DNA of 64,000 nucleotides from a virus, in the IMG/VR virus record IMGVR_UViG_3300033141_004289, positions 40,851-104,850 of that record; one strand, given 5' to 3'. This document shows, in pieces, positions 1 to 7,602 of this stretch. Position 1 is the stretch's first letter. Each line of letters opens with the position of its first letter. The notes under the pieces were generated by a model. The model was given only the letters and a program-made list of their open reading frames with translations. It was not told where the DNA came from and searched no databases. A program made the translations under genes and the position numbers.

Positions 1-1
1 T

Positions 2-364
2 CCAACTATTATCAACTTAGGTAATGGAACTCACTCAATTGATTTAGTTAATAATAAATGGATGAATAGATCATTTTTTGATGCTTTATTTTCATTAGCA
101 GATCATATGGAAAGTATGCCAAGTGATATTGATGAAAGAGCTGCATTTGTTATTAAAGGTGGTAAAAAGGTAAAGGTAGCACTAGTTAGAAGAAAAAGAA
201 AAAAGAGACTAACTTCTAAACAAAAAGCTGGTTTTAAAAAGGGTGCTAGAAAAAGGAAAGCAAAGAAGGGCCAAATAAATAGAAAAAGGGCCAAATCTTT
301 AAAGGTTCGTAAAAGACTTAAACTAAAGAAAAATACTAATAAGAAATTAAAGGTAATGCGATAA
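2..364 (+). CDS. C-terminal part of a virion-region protein with very basic tail (partial, cut by left edge)
   Basis: The reading frame is open to the left edge (first complete codon at base 2, reading PTIINLGNGTHSIDLVNNKW before the first Met at base 62). That Met has no ribosome binding site, so I treat this as the end of a longer gene. The last 70 residues are dominated by Lys and Arg (motifs RRKRKKRLTSKQK and KKGARKRKAKKG), a tail suited to DNA or scaffold contact. The stop overlaps the next ATG (TAATG). Its place just upstream of the prohead protease is where T4-type phages have portal and prohead core genes, but the visible part carries no diagnostic domain. Function unknown. Confidence 0.7.
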   Translation, partial: PTIINLGNGTHSIDLVNNKWMNRSFFDALFSLADHMESMPSDIDERAAFVIKGGKKVKVALVRRKRKKRLTSKQKAGFKKGARKRKAKKGQINRKRAKSLKVRKRLKLKKNTNKKLKVMR

Positions 365-882
365 TGAAAGTCATCAATGAAATAAATAATTTTTTATGGG
401 CAAGCATTTTTGAATCTATTGATCTGAATGAAAACATTAACATGCGGTTTGTTTCTGAAAAAGAATGTGACGAATATATTGAAAGAACAGAAATTTGGAG
501 AATTGAAGGGGATGAATCTGACCCTGAGGGGACAGAGGTGCTTTCAGCTTATTCTAAAGTTGACGGGTCATATATAGGTCAAATTAAAGAAGCTGACATA
601 ATGGTGAAAAAATGGGGATTATCCCAAATTCAAAAAGCCGAAAATGGTCACAGCGTTGCATCAATCGGATTTAATGAAAAGAAACAAGAATGGTGTGGGT
701 GGAGTCATAGAGCAATGTGTGGTTTTGGAATTGGTGATAAAGTATTTGATGAAAGTTTTGGCGGCACAATGGATATAGGCCAATTGGAAAAAATGCCCTT
801 TAGAAAAAGGGGTAGTATAGTTATCGCTAAATTAGAACAAGCAAAAAAAGCAGCAAGTAATTTTGCTAAATATGTGAGCTAA
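364..882 (+). CDS. Small head-region protein with capsid-targeting-like N-terminus
   Basis: 172 residues, translationally coupled to the preceding gene through a TAATG overlap. The N-terminus MKVINEINNFLWASIFESID resembles that of other small proteins in this window (MKLVNEI...) and contains I-F-E followed by S, which fits the [L/I]-x-E cleavage rule of T4 gp21-type prohead proteases. The middle carries EWCGWSHRAMCGFGIGD, a Trp/Cys-rich stretch with the feel of a conserved family motif, but I cannot assign it to a named domain. It could be an internal head protein processed during maturation; this is inference from the N-terminus and location. Confidence 0.75.
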   Translation: MKVINEINNFLWASIFESIDLNENINMRFVSEKECDEYIERTEIWRIEGDESDPEGTEVLSAYSKVDGSYIGQIKEADIMVKKWGLSQIQKAENGHSVASIGFNEKKQEWCGWSHRAMCGFGIGDKVFDESFGGTMDIGQLEKMPFRKRGSIVIAKLEQAKKAASNFAKYVS

Positions 883-883
883 A

Positions 884-1099
884 ATGGCAAAGGAAAAAGA
901 AGAATTAGTTGGTAAGGCCTTAATGACAGAGCTTTCAAGATATGCTCTTAGAATTGGTAGAAAAGCCGAATCCAGTGCAGTTAAAGACAAAACTAATTTA
1001 ATTTTGGCCATTGGTTTAATAAATCATGCCCAAGGATTAGTGGAAGTTGATGCCACTAAAGCAAGGCGTTTAATGGGCCAAGTTAAGAAACTGATATAA
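884..1099 (+). CDS. Small hypothetical protein
   Basis: 71 residues, predicted mostly helical and basic (KALMTELSRYALRIGRKAES, ending MGQVKKLI). The start lies one base after the previous stop with only a weak GTGAG upstream, so translation is probably coupled. It sits in the gene string leading to the prohead protease, where T4 places small core proteins such as gp67 and gp68; I see no sequence link to those. Function not recognised. Confidence 0.7.
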   Translation: MAKEKEELVGKALMTELSRYALRIGRKAESSAVKDKTNLILAIGLINHAQGLVEVDATKARRLMGQVKKLI

Positions 1100-1109
1100 G
1101 GGGTTTTGC

Positions 1110-1361
1110 ATGGATGCTAAAGGAATTGGTGTTGGTACTATATTAAGTGGAATAATTCTTGGCTTAATTGCTTGGTCAGGTGTTCAGATTGTTTCAAATG
1201 CAAAGGCAGTTACTAGATTGGAAGAACGAGAAATGGCCACTAGGGATATTATCATTAGAATGAGAACTGATTTTGATAAAAGATTGGATAGTATAGATTC
1301 TAATGTAGATTGGATAAGACGAAATTTATATTATAAGGGAACCCCTATTAGGGGTAAATAG
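1110..1361 (+). CDS. Small single-pass membrane protein
   Basis: 83 residues behind a good AAGGGG ribosome binding site. Residues 6-28 (IGVGTILSGIILGLIAWSGV and on) form one hydrophobic transmembrane segment, followed by a charged amphipathic helix (RLEEREMATRDIIIRMRTDF) that looks able to form a coiled coil. This layout is common in small phage membrane proteins of the holin or hemolysin XhlA kind (there with the order of segments reversed), but location among head genes makes a lysis role uncertain. Called only as a membrane protein. Confidence 0.7.
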   Translation: MDAKGIGVGTILSGIILGLIAWSGVQIVSNAKAVTRLEEREMATRDIIIRMRTDFDKRLDSIDSNVDWIRRNLYYKGTPIRGK

Positions 1362-1373
1362 TAAGGACAAGTC

Positions 1374-2093
1374 ATGAAATTTAATACAACTTTAGATGCA
1401 CAAACATTTTTAACTGAGGTTAGAGAGTTCTCTAAGATTAAAGATGCTGATGAGAAGTATGAGCCAACTAATGAGGAAGTTCAATCATTTTTAAAGGCCC
1501 GCACACCGTTAGTTAAAAAATTAAAAAATAATAGAAAATCATCTGCTCAAAAAGCAAATTGGCGACAAAATAGATATAAGATGATGAAAGGTATTAAGGC
1601 CTTCCATAAGTCTGTTAAAGGGAAGAGATTTCATAGAAAATTAGGTACTTTTTTAGCCACTAGATTATTTCGTGCTAAAACAAGTGAAAGTGGCTTTTCA
1701 ATGTTATTATCAAAGCAGGGTTATTTGAAAGGACTTAATTCAGCAAAACAGCATTTATTGGTTGAACTCGAGTATTTTCATCAATTACAAGAACAGGTAG
1801 AATTAGAAGAGTTTATTACTGATTATGCCTATCCTTATTTTAGATCGATAGAAGAAAAAGTTATAATAGACGAAGATTTGACAGATGATGAATTAGTGTT
1901 CTTGTTTGATTTAGTTGAGGCCAATGCTTTGATAACTTCATTTTCTGATAAAACAGGGTTAACATTTGCACAAATCGAGAAAATGTGGAATGCTATAAGG
2001 AATGATTTAAATAAAGAAGGGATTACAGATGATGATGAAAAATTTTATCCCTTTTTGGTTACTCGTTTAAAAAAACAGATAGGAATTAAATAG
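1374..2093 (+). CDS. Head-region protein with basic central segment, unknown function
   Basis: 239 residues, ATG after AAGGACA. The protein has an acidic N-terminal third, a strongly basic middle (residues about 50-90, with KNNRKSSAQKANWRQNRYK and SVKGKRFHRKLGTFLATR) and an acidic helical C-terminus (DEDLTDDELVFLFDLVEA). Its stop TAG overlaps the GTG start of the protease-scaffold gene, so the two are likely made in linked amounts. Position between the putative portal side and the protease suggests a prohead core or connector-associated protein, but that is inference; no known motif was seen. Confidence 0.75.
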   Translation: MKFNTTLDAQTFLTEVREFSKIKDADEKYEPTNEEVQSFLKARTPLVKKLKNNRKSSAQKANWRQNRYKMMKGIKAFHKSVKGKRFHRKLGTFLATRLFRAKTSESGFSMLLSKQGYLKGLNSAKQHLLVELEYFHQLQEQVELEEFITDYAYPYFRSIEEKVIIDEDLTDDELVFLFDLVEANALITSFSDKTGLTFAQIEKMWNAIRNDLNKEGITDDDEKFYPFLVTRLKKQIGIK

Positions 2094-3469
2094 TGAAACT
2101 TGAAAAAATTTCATGCGTAATTGACCCCGAAGTTAAATTTTCTCTAGTTGAGGAATCTAATGAAGTTGATGGGGAACATATTTTAGCAAAGATCAAAGGT
2201 CAGTTCTTTGTTCCTAACGGTAAATCCAGAAATGGTAGATTTTATCCTTCTGCTTTATGGGAAAGAGTAATTAATGACCCAACAGTTAAGAATAGATTAA
2301 ATAAAAGAGTAATGTTTGGTACAGTGGGTCATGACGCCGAATTAAATGATAAAGCTGTTCGAGAAGGTCTAATTTCCCATTTTATGACAAATATTGGAAT
2401 TGATGATAATGGTAGAGGTATGGGTGAAGCCTTAATTTTAAATACTCCGACTGGGCGTATTTTAAATACAGTTCTAAGAGCTGGTTCCCAATTATTTGTT
2501 TCCTCAAGGGCCAATGGCACCTTTAAAGGAAAGCATGACGGTTTGCCAGTTGTAGATGAGGACACTTATGATATTGATGGTTGGGATTTTGTAATTGACC
2601 CCGGTTTTTTAGAGGCCAACCCATCAGTTTCTGAAAGTCTAAAGAAAATAGGAGAAAAAAATATGAACATTAATAACAAGGAAGTCAGCATGAACGAAAA
2701 ACTGATTGAGCACATTTCTAATGAGAACCATGAACTTAAAACTAAAGTTGGAAATCTAACTGATGAAATTAAAGCATTAGAAGAAGATACAACTACTATT
2801 AAAGAAGAGAACACACATCTTAAATCTGAAATGGATAAGTGGGAAGCTGATAAAAAGGTTATCGAATCTTATACAAATATCGGTACAGTTGAAGAACTTA
2901 CTGAAAAACTTGCTAAAGCAGATGAAGATGGAAAGGTTCTAACGGCCTACAATGAGCTTTCTGATTCCCCAGAAATTGCTAAAGAAACTCTTGAAAGTGC
3001 TAGAGACTTTATCAAAACTGTAACAGAAGAGTTTGGAACAATTGCTCAAATTAAAAAGGCCCTTGAATCAGCTATTTCTTTTAGAGAGTCTATTGAAGAA
3101 ATGGGAACAACTGATCAAATTAAAGAAGCCCTTACTGCTTATTTAACAATTCTTGAAGCCGAAGAAGCTAAAAAAGAAGATATTAAAGTTAAAGCTCTTG
3201 CAGAAGAACTTGGAATTGAAGAAGGAAAAATGAAAGACCTTCTACTTAAATATTCTGAAGAAGATATTAAGGCCCTTCTTGGAAATAAGAAAGAAGAGAA
3301 GCCAGTTGAAGAAAACAAAGAAGATACTACTACTGATGAAGATGCTTATAAAAAGAAGAACTTCACAGAAGAAAAAAAGGAAGAAGATACGAATACTGAC
3401 GTTTCTGAAAGTAATATTTTAGGAAAATCAAGAGCTGATCGTATCGCTGAAAGATATAACAGAGTTTAA
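2093..3469 (+). CDS. Prohead maturation protease fused to scaffold (gp21-like and gp22-like)
   Basis: 458 residues, GTG start overlapping the previous TAG, with AGGA eight bases upstream. Residues 1-180 match the T4 gp21 prohead protease type: a catalytic-type His in FGTVGHDAE (His80) and Ser in LFVSSRANG (Ser138, context SSR as in T4), which gives the expected His-Ser spacing. From about residue 190 the protein becomes a highly charged, Glu/Lys-rich coiled coil (LKTKVGNLTDEIKALEE and beyond) typical of scaffold or core protein gp22, ending in GKSRADRIAERYNRV. In T4 these are two genes (21 and 22). A nested in-frame start probably also makes scaffold alone (see 2663-3469). The gene lies directly before the major capsid protein, the expected place. 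Confidence 0.9.
   Translation: MKLEKISCVIDPEVKFSLVEESNEVDGEHILAKIKGQFFVPNGKSRNGRFYPSALWERVINDPTVKNRLNKRVMFGTVGHDAELNDKAVREGLISHFMTNIGIDDNGRGMGEALILNTPTGRILNTVLRAGSQLFVSSRANGTFKGKHDGLPVVDEDTYDIDGWDFVIDPGFLEANPSVSESLKKIGEKNMNINNKEVSMNEKLIEHISNENHELKTKVGNLTDEIKALEEDTTTIKEENTHLKSEMDKWEADKKVIESYTNIGTVEELTEKLAKADEDGKVLTAYNELSDSPEIAKETLESARDFIKTVTEEFGTIAQIKKALESAISFRESIEEMGTTDQIKEALTAYLTILEAEEAKKEDIKVKALAEELGIEEGKMKDLLLKYSEEDIKALLGNKKEEKPVEENKEDTTTDEDAYKKKNFTEEKKEEDTNTDVSESNILGKSRADRIAERYNRV
2663..3469 (+). CDS. Candidate nested scaffold protein from internal in-frame start
   Basis: An internal ATG at 2663-2665 (codon 191 of the fusion) has AGGAG at 2650-2654 with an eight-base spacer. A second in-frame ATG at 2690 (codon 200) has AAGGAAG at 2678-2684 with a five-base spacer. 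Both sit exactly where the protease domain ends and the charged coiled coil begins, so translation here would yield about 260-268 residues of scaffold without protease. This is the logic of the lambda C/Nu3 and similar protease/scaffold pairs, where excess scaffold is needed. Seen: starts, ribosome sites, domain border. Inferred: use in the cell. Confidence 0.7.
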   Translation: MNINNKEVSMNEKLIEHISNENHELKTKVGNLTDEIKALEEDTTTIKEENTHLKSEMDKWEADKKVIESYTNIGTVEELTEKLAKADEDGKVLTAYNELSDSPEIAKETLESARDFIKTVTEEFGTIAQIKKALESAISFRESIEEMGTTDQIKEALTAYLTILEAEEAKKEDIKVKALAEELGIEEGKMKDLLLKYSEEDIKALLGNKKEEKPVEENKEDTTTDEDAYKKKNFTEEKKEEDTNTDVSESNILGKSRADRIAERYNRV

Positions 3470-3548
3470 TTTCTCTCCTATTGAACTGCACTTCAGTCGA
3501 TAGAAGGATTTAAGTCAATATTATTAACTTATTTGATAGGAGAGTATC

Positions 3549-4964
3549 ATGGATACTAACAAAATCGAAGAAAAGGCCGTTGAAAGAATGGCTGAGGGAT
3601 ACTTCGCTAAATACAAATCCCAAATGCAAACACTCGAAAAATCTCTAGTTTCTAAAGCTATGGATTTGACTGAGCATCACCTAGTTCAACTTGGAAAGCA
3701 ACTTGACCAATGGGAAGTTTATCGTTCCATGTGTGAAGCTAATGGTTCTTTGAACACTCTTGGTGAGCTACCTAAAGTTGCTCTTGATGTTATTACAGCT
3801 ACTATGAGTAATAGTATTCTTCCTGTAATTGCTTCTACGCAAACTATTGAGTCTCAAAAATCAATTATCTGGTTCAAGAATGTAAAAGCTCTTGATTCTA
3901 AAGGTAATATTACTGCTGGTGATAAATTGATTGACCCACGAGTTGGAAGTAAGACACCTTCTGGATATGCTTCTTCTGAAGTTATCGGTGAAGAAGCTGT
4001 TAACCCAACTATTGCAACTCAGGTTGCTTACGCTTTTAGTGTAAATGGTAGTGAGTCAATTCGCAGTCAATTTATTAAAGTTTATCTAGAGTCTGATCCT
4101 TCCATCTATGCGAAAGATTTTGAAGGAAAAGGTATTCTTCTTGGTAACGGAATGAGTGGTACAGTTAATTATACAACTGGTGCTATCACTATTGATCTTG
4201 CAGCTGATCCAGGAGGAGCTGATAAGATTCTTGTTGATTATCAACAAAACCTTGAAGAGATGAGCGATGTTCGAAGAATTAGCTCTGAACTTGAATCAAC
4301 TGACATCGAAGCAAAACCATATGCACTTAAAGGTGTTATGGGAATGTTCCAGATGTTCGCTCTTAAAAAAGCATTTGGTGATTCTGCTCTTGATGACCTA
4401 ACTATGGACCTTACTCGTGAAATCAATGCTGAAATCGGTGGCGATTTTATTCGTAAGTATTCTAGTGAAGCCGTTGGTACAACTAGTTTTACTGATTATA
4501 ACCCTCTTGTTCAAACTGGTTATTCTGAGAAGCAATACAGAGAGTCTTATGCTTTCCGTATGGCAGATGCAGAAACAGTTATGATGGGTAATGTTGGTCG
4601 TGGTGCTATTAAAGTTATGATCGTTGGTCGTGAGCATGCTGCCCTCGTAAGAGGACTTGATGGATTCAACCTTCTTTCTGATGGTGGAAGTCTTGGTGCA
4701 CACGTTTTTGGAACTTATAAGGGTATTACTTATATTCGTGTTCCAGAAGAAGCACTTCTTAGTGCTAAATTAGGTATTGGACTTTACACTGGTGCTTCTC
4801 CACTTGAGAGTGCTGGGGTTTATGCTCCTTTTATGCCTCTAACTGTTCAAGCTGCACCTTTAGGGCCTAACCCACTAACTGACCAAAAAGTTGCTGCCAC
4901 TATGGCTGGAACTAAGGTTGTTGTTCCCGGTTATGCTACTAAATTTAATGTAGTTGCTCCTTAA
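3549..4964 (+). CDS. Major capsid protein (T4 gp23-like, HK97 fold)
   Basis: 471 residues, start after ATAGGAGAG. The position directly behind protease-scaffold, the length and the central region (SSELESTDIEAKPYALKGVM, then ALKKAFGDSALDDLTMDL, REINAEI) fit the gp23 family. The first 73 residues are helical and charged, as in the removable delta domain; candidate gp21-type cleavage sites [L/I]-x-E lie at LTE (residues 40-42) and LGE (71-73), with the conserved fold starting near LPKVALDVIT. Codons are visibly more biased (CTT Leu, GGT Gly) than in neighbouring genes, as expected for the most abundant virion protein. A UUCG hairpin covers its stop and a terminator follows, so its message probably ends here. 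Confidence 0.93.
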   Translation: MDTNKIEEKAVERMAEGYFAKYKSQMQTLEKSLVSKAMDLTEHHLVQLGKQLDQWEVYRSMCEANGSLNTLGELPKVALDVITATMSNSILPVIASTQTIESQKSIIWFKNVKALDSKGNITAGDKLIDPRVGSKTPSGYASSEVIGEEAVNPTIATQVAYAFSVNGSESIRSQFIKVYLESDPSIYAKDFEGKGILLGNGMSGTVNYTTGAITIDLAADPGGADKILVDYQQNLEEMSDVRRISSELESTDIEAKPYALKGVMGMFQMFALKKAFGDSALDDLTMDLTREINAEIGGDFIRKYSSEAVGTTSFTDYNPLVQTGYSEKQYRESYAFRMADAETVMMGNVGRGAIKVMIVGREHAALVRGLDGFNLLSDGGSLGAHVFGTYKGITYIRVPEEALLSAKLGIGLYTGASPLESAGVYAPFMPLTVQAAPLGPNPLTDQKVAATMAGTKVVVPGYATKFNVVAP

Positions 4965-4976
4965 TCTTCGGATTAA
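4961..4976 (+). other. UUCG tetraloop hairpin over the capsid gene stop codon
   Basis: TTAATC-TTCG-GATTAA is a perfect six-pair stem closed by the extra-stable C(UUCG)G tetraloop. The stop codon TAA of the major capsid gene is inside its 5' arm. No T-run follows, so it is more likely an mRNA 3' stabiliser or part of a tandem termination region with the terminator about 20 bases on. Confidence 0.7.
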
Positions 4977-4995
4977 AGAACTAAAAGAAAATTTA

Positions 4996-5032
4996 GGGGA
5001 GGGGATGAGAAATCACTCCCTCCCTTTTTTTT
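4996..5032 (+). terminator. Rho-independent terminator after the major capsid gene
   Basis: GGGAGGG (4997-5003) pairs with CCCTCCC (5018-5024) around a 14-base loop, followed by eight T (5025-5032). It is the strongest classical terminator in the window and separates the very highly expressed capsid gene from the neck genes. Confidence 0.88.
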
Positions 5033-5050
5033 AAATAAGGAAAGAAAAAA

Positions 5051-5353
5051 ATGAAAGTCAAAGTAACAAATTTACTAAAGAGCGTTCTGGTTATTGCATC
5101 AACTCAAGGAAAGCAATTAGCACTTGGAAGTGAAAGAGGCCATATTTTTGAGAAACACGAGTATGCTTTTTTCAGTAAGTCCTGTGAAAATTTTAAAAAG
5201 ACAGGTTGGTTAAAAATTGAACAGGTTAGTGAAGAAGCTGTTGTAGGAAAAGCAAATGCAGAGCCAGTTGATAAAGCAATTGAAATTGCAGGCAAAGAAA
5301 AGCCAGTTGTGAAAAAGAAAAGAGGCAGAAAACCTAAAAAGAAGACTGCTTAG
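5051..5353 (+). CDS. Small protein with AT-hook-like basic tail
   Basis: 100 residues after a good AAGGAAAG site, 19 bases beyond the terminator. The N-terminal half (SVLVIASTQGKQLALGSERG ... KKTGWLKI) looks like a small beta domain and resembles the C-terminal half of the 9029-9328 product, so the two may be paralogues. The C-terminus is KKKRGRKPKKKTA, containing the R-G-R-K-P core of an AT-hook DNA minor-groove binding motif. A head-associated DNA-contacting protein is a reasonable guess; no named family is recognised. Confidence 0.75.
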   Translation: MKVKVTNLLKSVLVIASTQGKQLALGSERGHIFEKHEYAFFSKSCENFKKTGWLKIEQVSEEAVVGKANAEPVDKAIEIAGKEKPVVKKKRGRKPKKKTA

Positions 5354-5382
5354 TAAATTAATTTATAAACTAGGGGATTGTT

Positions 5383-6054
5383 TTGAGAATCGAGGACATT
5401 TTTGATCGTATCCTCTTACGGTCCGGTCAATTTATTTTAAGAAAAAGCCGTATCGATATAGATATTGATAGTTTCAGAATATTAGTAGAGGATGCTCTAT
5501 CTGAATATTCTGGTTTTGTTCCATATGAAAAACCATATACAATGGATTTTAATAGTCAGAGAAATTTTACATTTCCTGATGGTTGGGATACTGATTTAAA
5601 TAGATCACCTGATTGGATTGCAGAGGCCACTCCTATTAATTCCTTTGGTTCAATAAATACTATTTTAAATTATTCTGGTAGCCCACAAAATGCTTTGATT
5701 GACCCTATTCAAGCACCTTGGGATTACAATAAAGTTAATAAAACATTAACTGTTCCATATAGTGCTTTTTATAAAGTAGTTGCTTGTTATGAGCATGAAA
5801 TAGTTAGTGAAGTAATTGATGGTGTAACAGTTTATTCTGTTCCAACAATAGATAGAAAAGACCAACCATTCTTCGACTTATTGAAAGGAATGTTTTTACA
5901 GGGTATTGGTAGAAGCCGTAGGGCCTTTACATTAAATGATTTACCTATATTAATGGATGCAGAAACACTAGCATCTGAGGGTGATGAGATAATGGAAAGA
6001 GCTCTTGAAGGACTACAAGCAGATCAAAAATTTTACTTAGCATTTGGGGGATAA
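5383..6054 (+). CDS. Putative neck or head-completion protein
   Basis: 223 residues from a TTG start (5383-5385) with AGGGG six bases upstream; no better start is present. Location right after the capsid gene and the C-terminal helical pattern (DQPFFDLLKGMFLQGIGRSR, then EGDEIMERALEGLQADQ) match head-tail connector or neck proteins of myoviruses such as T4 gp13/gp14 by position and general shape only. Most of the remainder (residues 55-150) looks beta-rich and Asp/Asn/Pro-rich. Called structural with moderate certainty; the exact neck role is not resolved. Confidence 0.55.
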   Translation: MRIEDIFDRILLRSGQFILRKSRIDIDIDSFRILVEDALSEYSGFVPYEKPYTMDFNSQRNFTFPDGWDTDLNRSPDWIAEATPINSFGSINTILNYSGSPQNALIDPIQAPWDYNKVNKTLTVPYSAFYKVVACYEHEIVSEVIDGVTVYSVPTIDRKDQPFFDLLKGMFLQGIGRSRRAFTLNDLPILMDAETLASEGDEIMERALEGLQADQKFYLAFGG

Positions 6055-6055
6055 T

Positions 6056-6322
6056 ATGAGTATAGCAAAAAAGATTTTAGATAAGTTACCTAAGAAAGAA
6101 GAGACGAAAGTGGATGAAAAAGTTGCTCCTTCTTTTTTTGATGCCGCAAATGCTTTGGCTTCTTTAATTAAAAGATGGAAAAGCGGTGATAAGAATTTCG
6201 CTGGTGTTCAAAAACTATTTGTAGAAATTCTTGATAGTTTAGACGAAGTTGATGAACAACAAGCATTAGCTAAAATGGATGCATTAGCTAAATTTATTAG
6301 AAGCAAGGATATTGAAGGATAA
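6056..6322 (+). CDS. Small hypothetical protein of the neck region
   Basis: 88 residues. I chose ATG at 6056, because GGGGG at 6046-6050 is well placed for it; an upstream in-frame TTG at 6044 lies inside that ribosome site. The start follows the stop of the preceding gene by one base. The N-terminus is charged (KKILDKLPKKEETKVDEKV), the rest helical (FFDAANALASLIKRWKSGD, FVEILDSLDEVDEQQALAKM). Function not recognised. Confidence 0.7.
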   Translation: MSIAKKILDKLPKKEETKVDEKVAPSFFDAANALASLIKRWKSGDKNFAGVQKLFVEILDSLDEVDEQQALAKMDALAKFIRSKDIEG

Positions 6323-6325
6323 ATA

Positions 6326-6901
6326 ATGCCTGTCTTTTTAAAAGATATTAAAAGGGAATTAGAATCCGATATTGGAAAGGTAGGACAAGCTGCTGATGGT
6401 AGCTATAAGTTTGAACCACCCAATATTGTAGGTAGGAAAATATCAAAATATACTAAATTAAAAGTTACTAAGGTATCTTCTACACCAACTTTCGGTACAA
6501 ATTCTATATCATATAATGGATTAGCTGCTTCTGAATCAGATAAGGGTATTAAATATAAAGTAACTATTAGATTTCACGATATGCAGTTTAAGGATATTGC
6601 TTCTAAACAATTCTCTACAGAAGCAAAAATGGGTAAAGTTACTAAGTATCACAGGATACCTACAGTTCAAAGAAATCCAGTAATGCTAAAATGTAGCTGT
6701 CAGGATTTTAGGCATAGATTTGAAACTCAATTATCAAATGCTAGTGGATTAGTTGGTGGTCCTAGAAAATATACTAGAAAAACCCCCCCATGGCCTATTG
6801 GTTATCCATTTGCCAACTCAACAAATAAGTTAGGTATTTGTAAGCATGTAAACTCTCTATTATTTATTTTAAAAGATAAGGGTTTAATTAAGGAGCGATA
6901 A
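6326..6901 (+). CDS. Virion-region protein with SWIM-type zinc motif
   Basis: 191 residues, start after GAAGGA. It holds the SWIM pattern C-x-C ... C-x-H: Cys123 and Cys125 in LKCSCQDFRHRF, and Cys172 and His174 in LGICKHVNSLLF, with Pro-rich sequence between (KTPPWPIGYPF). SWIM domains bind zinc and contact DNA or protein. Proteins with this kind of motif occur in the neck and head regions of T4-like phages, to my recollection annotated as structural. The N-terminal part (residues 30-110) is basic and beta-rich. Role in the virion unknown; the zinc motif itself is clear. Confidence 0.75.
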   Translation: MPVFLKDIKRELESDIGKVGQAADGSYKFEPPNIVGRKISKYTKLKVTKVSSTPTFGTNSISYNGLAASESDKGIKYKVTIRFHDMQFKDIASKQFSTEAKMGKVTKYHRIPTVQRNPVMLKCSCQDFRHRFETQLSNASGLVGGPRKYTRKTPPWPIGYPFANSTNKLGICKHVNSLLFILKDKGLIKER

Positions 6902-7185
6902 TGAAATTAGCAGAAAAGGTATTACTATTTAGTGAGGCTTTCGATACTGAGCAAGCAATGAAGAACGTACCGATTCAGACAGGCAAGGTTAGATTCTTTA
7001 ATGCCAGTGATTTAAAAGGTTCGATAACAGGTGATGATGGCGGTTCTTATGACATCTTCCTTAATCAACATAATAAAAAAGACGTTAAAACGGCCAAGAA
7101 AATAAAAGATGGTATGAAAATTAAGTTTAAAGACCTCGATGTAGAACCACCAATGGCCTATATTGGTGATTTTAGTTTTAAGTAA
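6901..7185 (+). CDS. Small protein: capsid-targeting-like leader plus divergent cold-shock-like OB domain
   Basis: 94 residues; ATG overlaps the previous TAA. Residues 1-14 (MKLAEKVLLFSEAF) are the shared leader discussed in the findings. The rest reads like a diverged cold-shock domain: TGKVRFFNASDLKGSI corresponds to the usual GKVKWFN start, then GDDGGSYDIFLNQH, then KIKDGMKIKFKD, then AYIGDF near the end. The RNP1 aromatic motif is not preserved, so nucleic-acid binding is plausible rather than shown. If packaged, it could be a nucleic-acid-binding internal head protein. Confidence 0.65.
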   Translation: MKLAEKVLLFSEAFDTEQAMKNVPIQTGKVRFFNASDLKGSITGDDGGSYDIFLNQHNKKDVKTAKKIKDGMKIKFKDLDVEPPMAYIGDFSFK

Positions 7186-7196
7186 TAGGAGACTAA

Positions 7197-7601
7197 ATGT
7201 CATTTTATAGTGAAATGGAAAAAATCATTGATAAGCATGGAGAGGATGGTTTAATTCATTTAGAGCATTATTATGGCATTGATTTAGAACTTTACAGACA
7301 GGTTAAAAACAGTGCCTATAGTACGGTTCATGGTAGAGATGCAGGACAACCAGCAAGTCATTTAAAAAACTTTATTGGTATATTACAGAGTGACGATTTC
7401 TTCCCAGCAAATAGTACCCAAGCACCGGCCTTTGAAGCTGGTTTTTTACATACTAGAGAACTAGAAATACTAGTTGGTGATGTAATTAAGATAGTTTCAA
7501 ACGATGATAGAAATAGAAGATATAGAATAATTGAGATTGATTCAATTGGTTTAACTCAACAAGTTTATAAACGATATAAATTAAGTGCATTAGGTGATTA
7601 A
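7197..7601 (+). CDS. Putative head-tail connector / head-closure protein
   Basis: 134 residues, start after TAGGAG. The C-terminal half has the beta-barrel style of head-closure or tail-completion proteins: LVGDVIKIVSNDDRNRRYRI then IEIDSIGLTQQVYKRYKLSA. The N-terminal half is helical with a central HGRDAGQPASHLKNF. It lies between small neck-region genes and the sheath, where such connectors belong. The family assignment rests on style and position, not on a diagnostic motif. Confidence 0.5.
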   Translation: MSFYSEMEKIIDKHGEDGLIHLEHYYGIDLELYRQVKNSAYSTVHGRDAGQPASHLKNFIGILQSDDFFPANSTQAPAFEAGFLHTRELEILVGDVIKIVSNDDRNRRYRIIEIDSIGLTQQVYKRYKLSALGD

Positions 7602-7602
7602 G

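Noticed and set aside
62-364. ATG at 62 as the start of a complete 100-residue protein
   Set aside because: The frame is open to the left edge with protein-like sequence and there is no ribosome site before 62.
4241-4703. Leftward frames opposite the capsid gene
   Set aside because: They are antisense shadows of a strongly codon-biased gene and have no ribosome sites.
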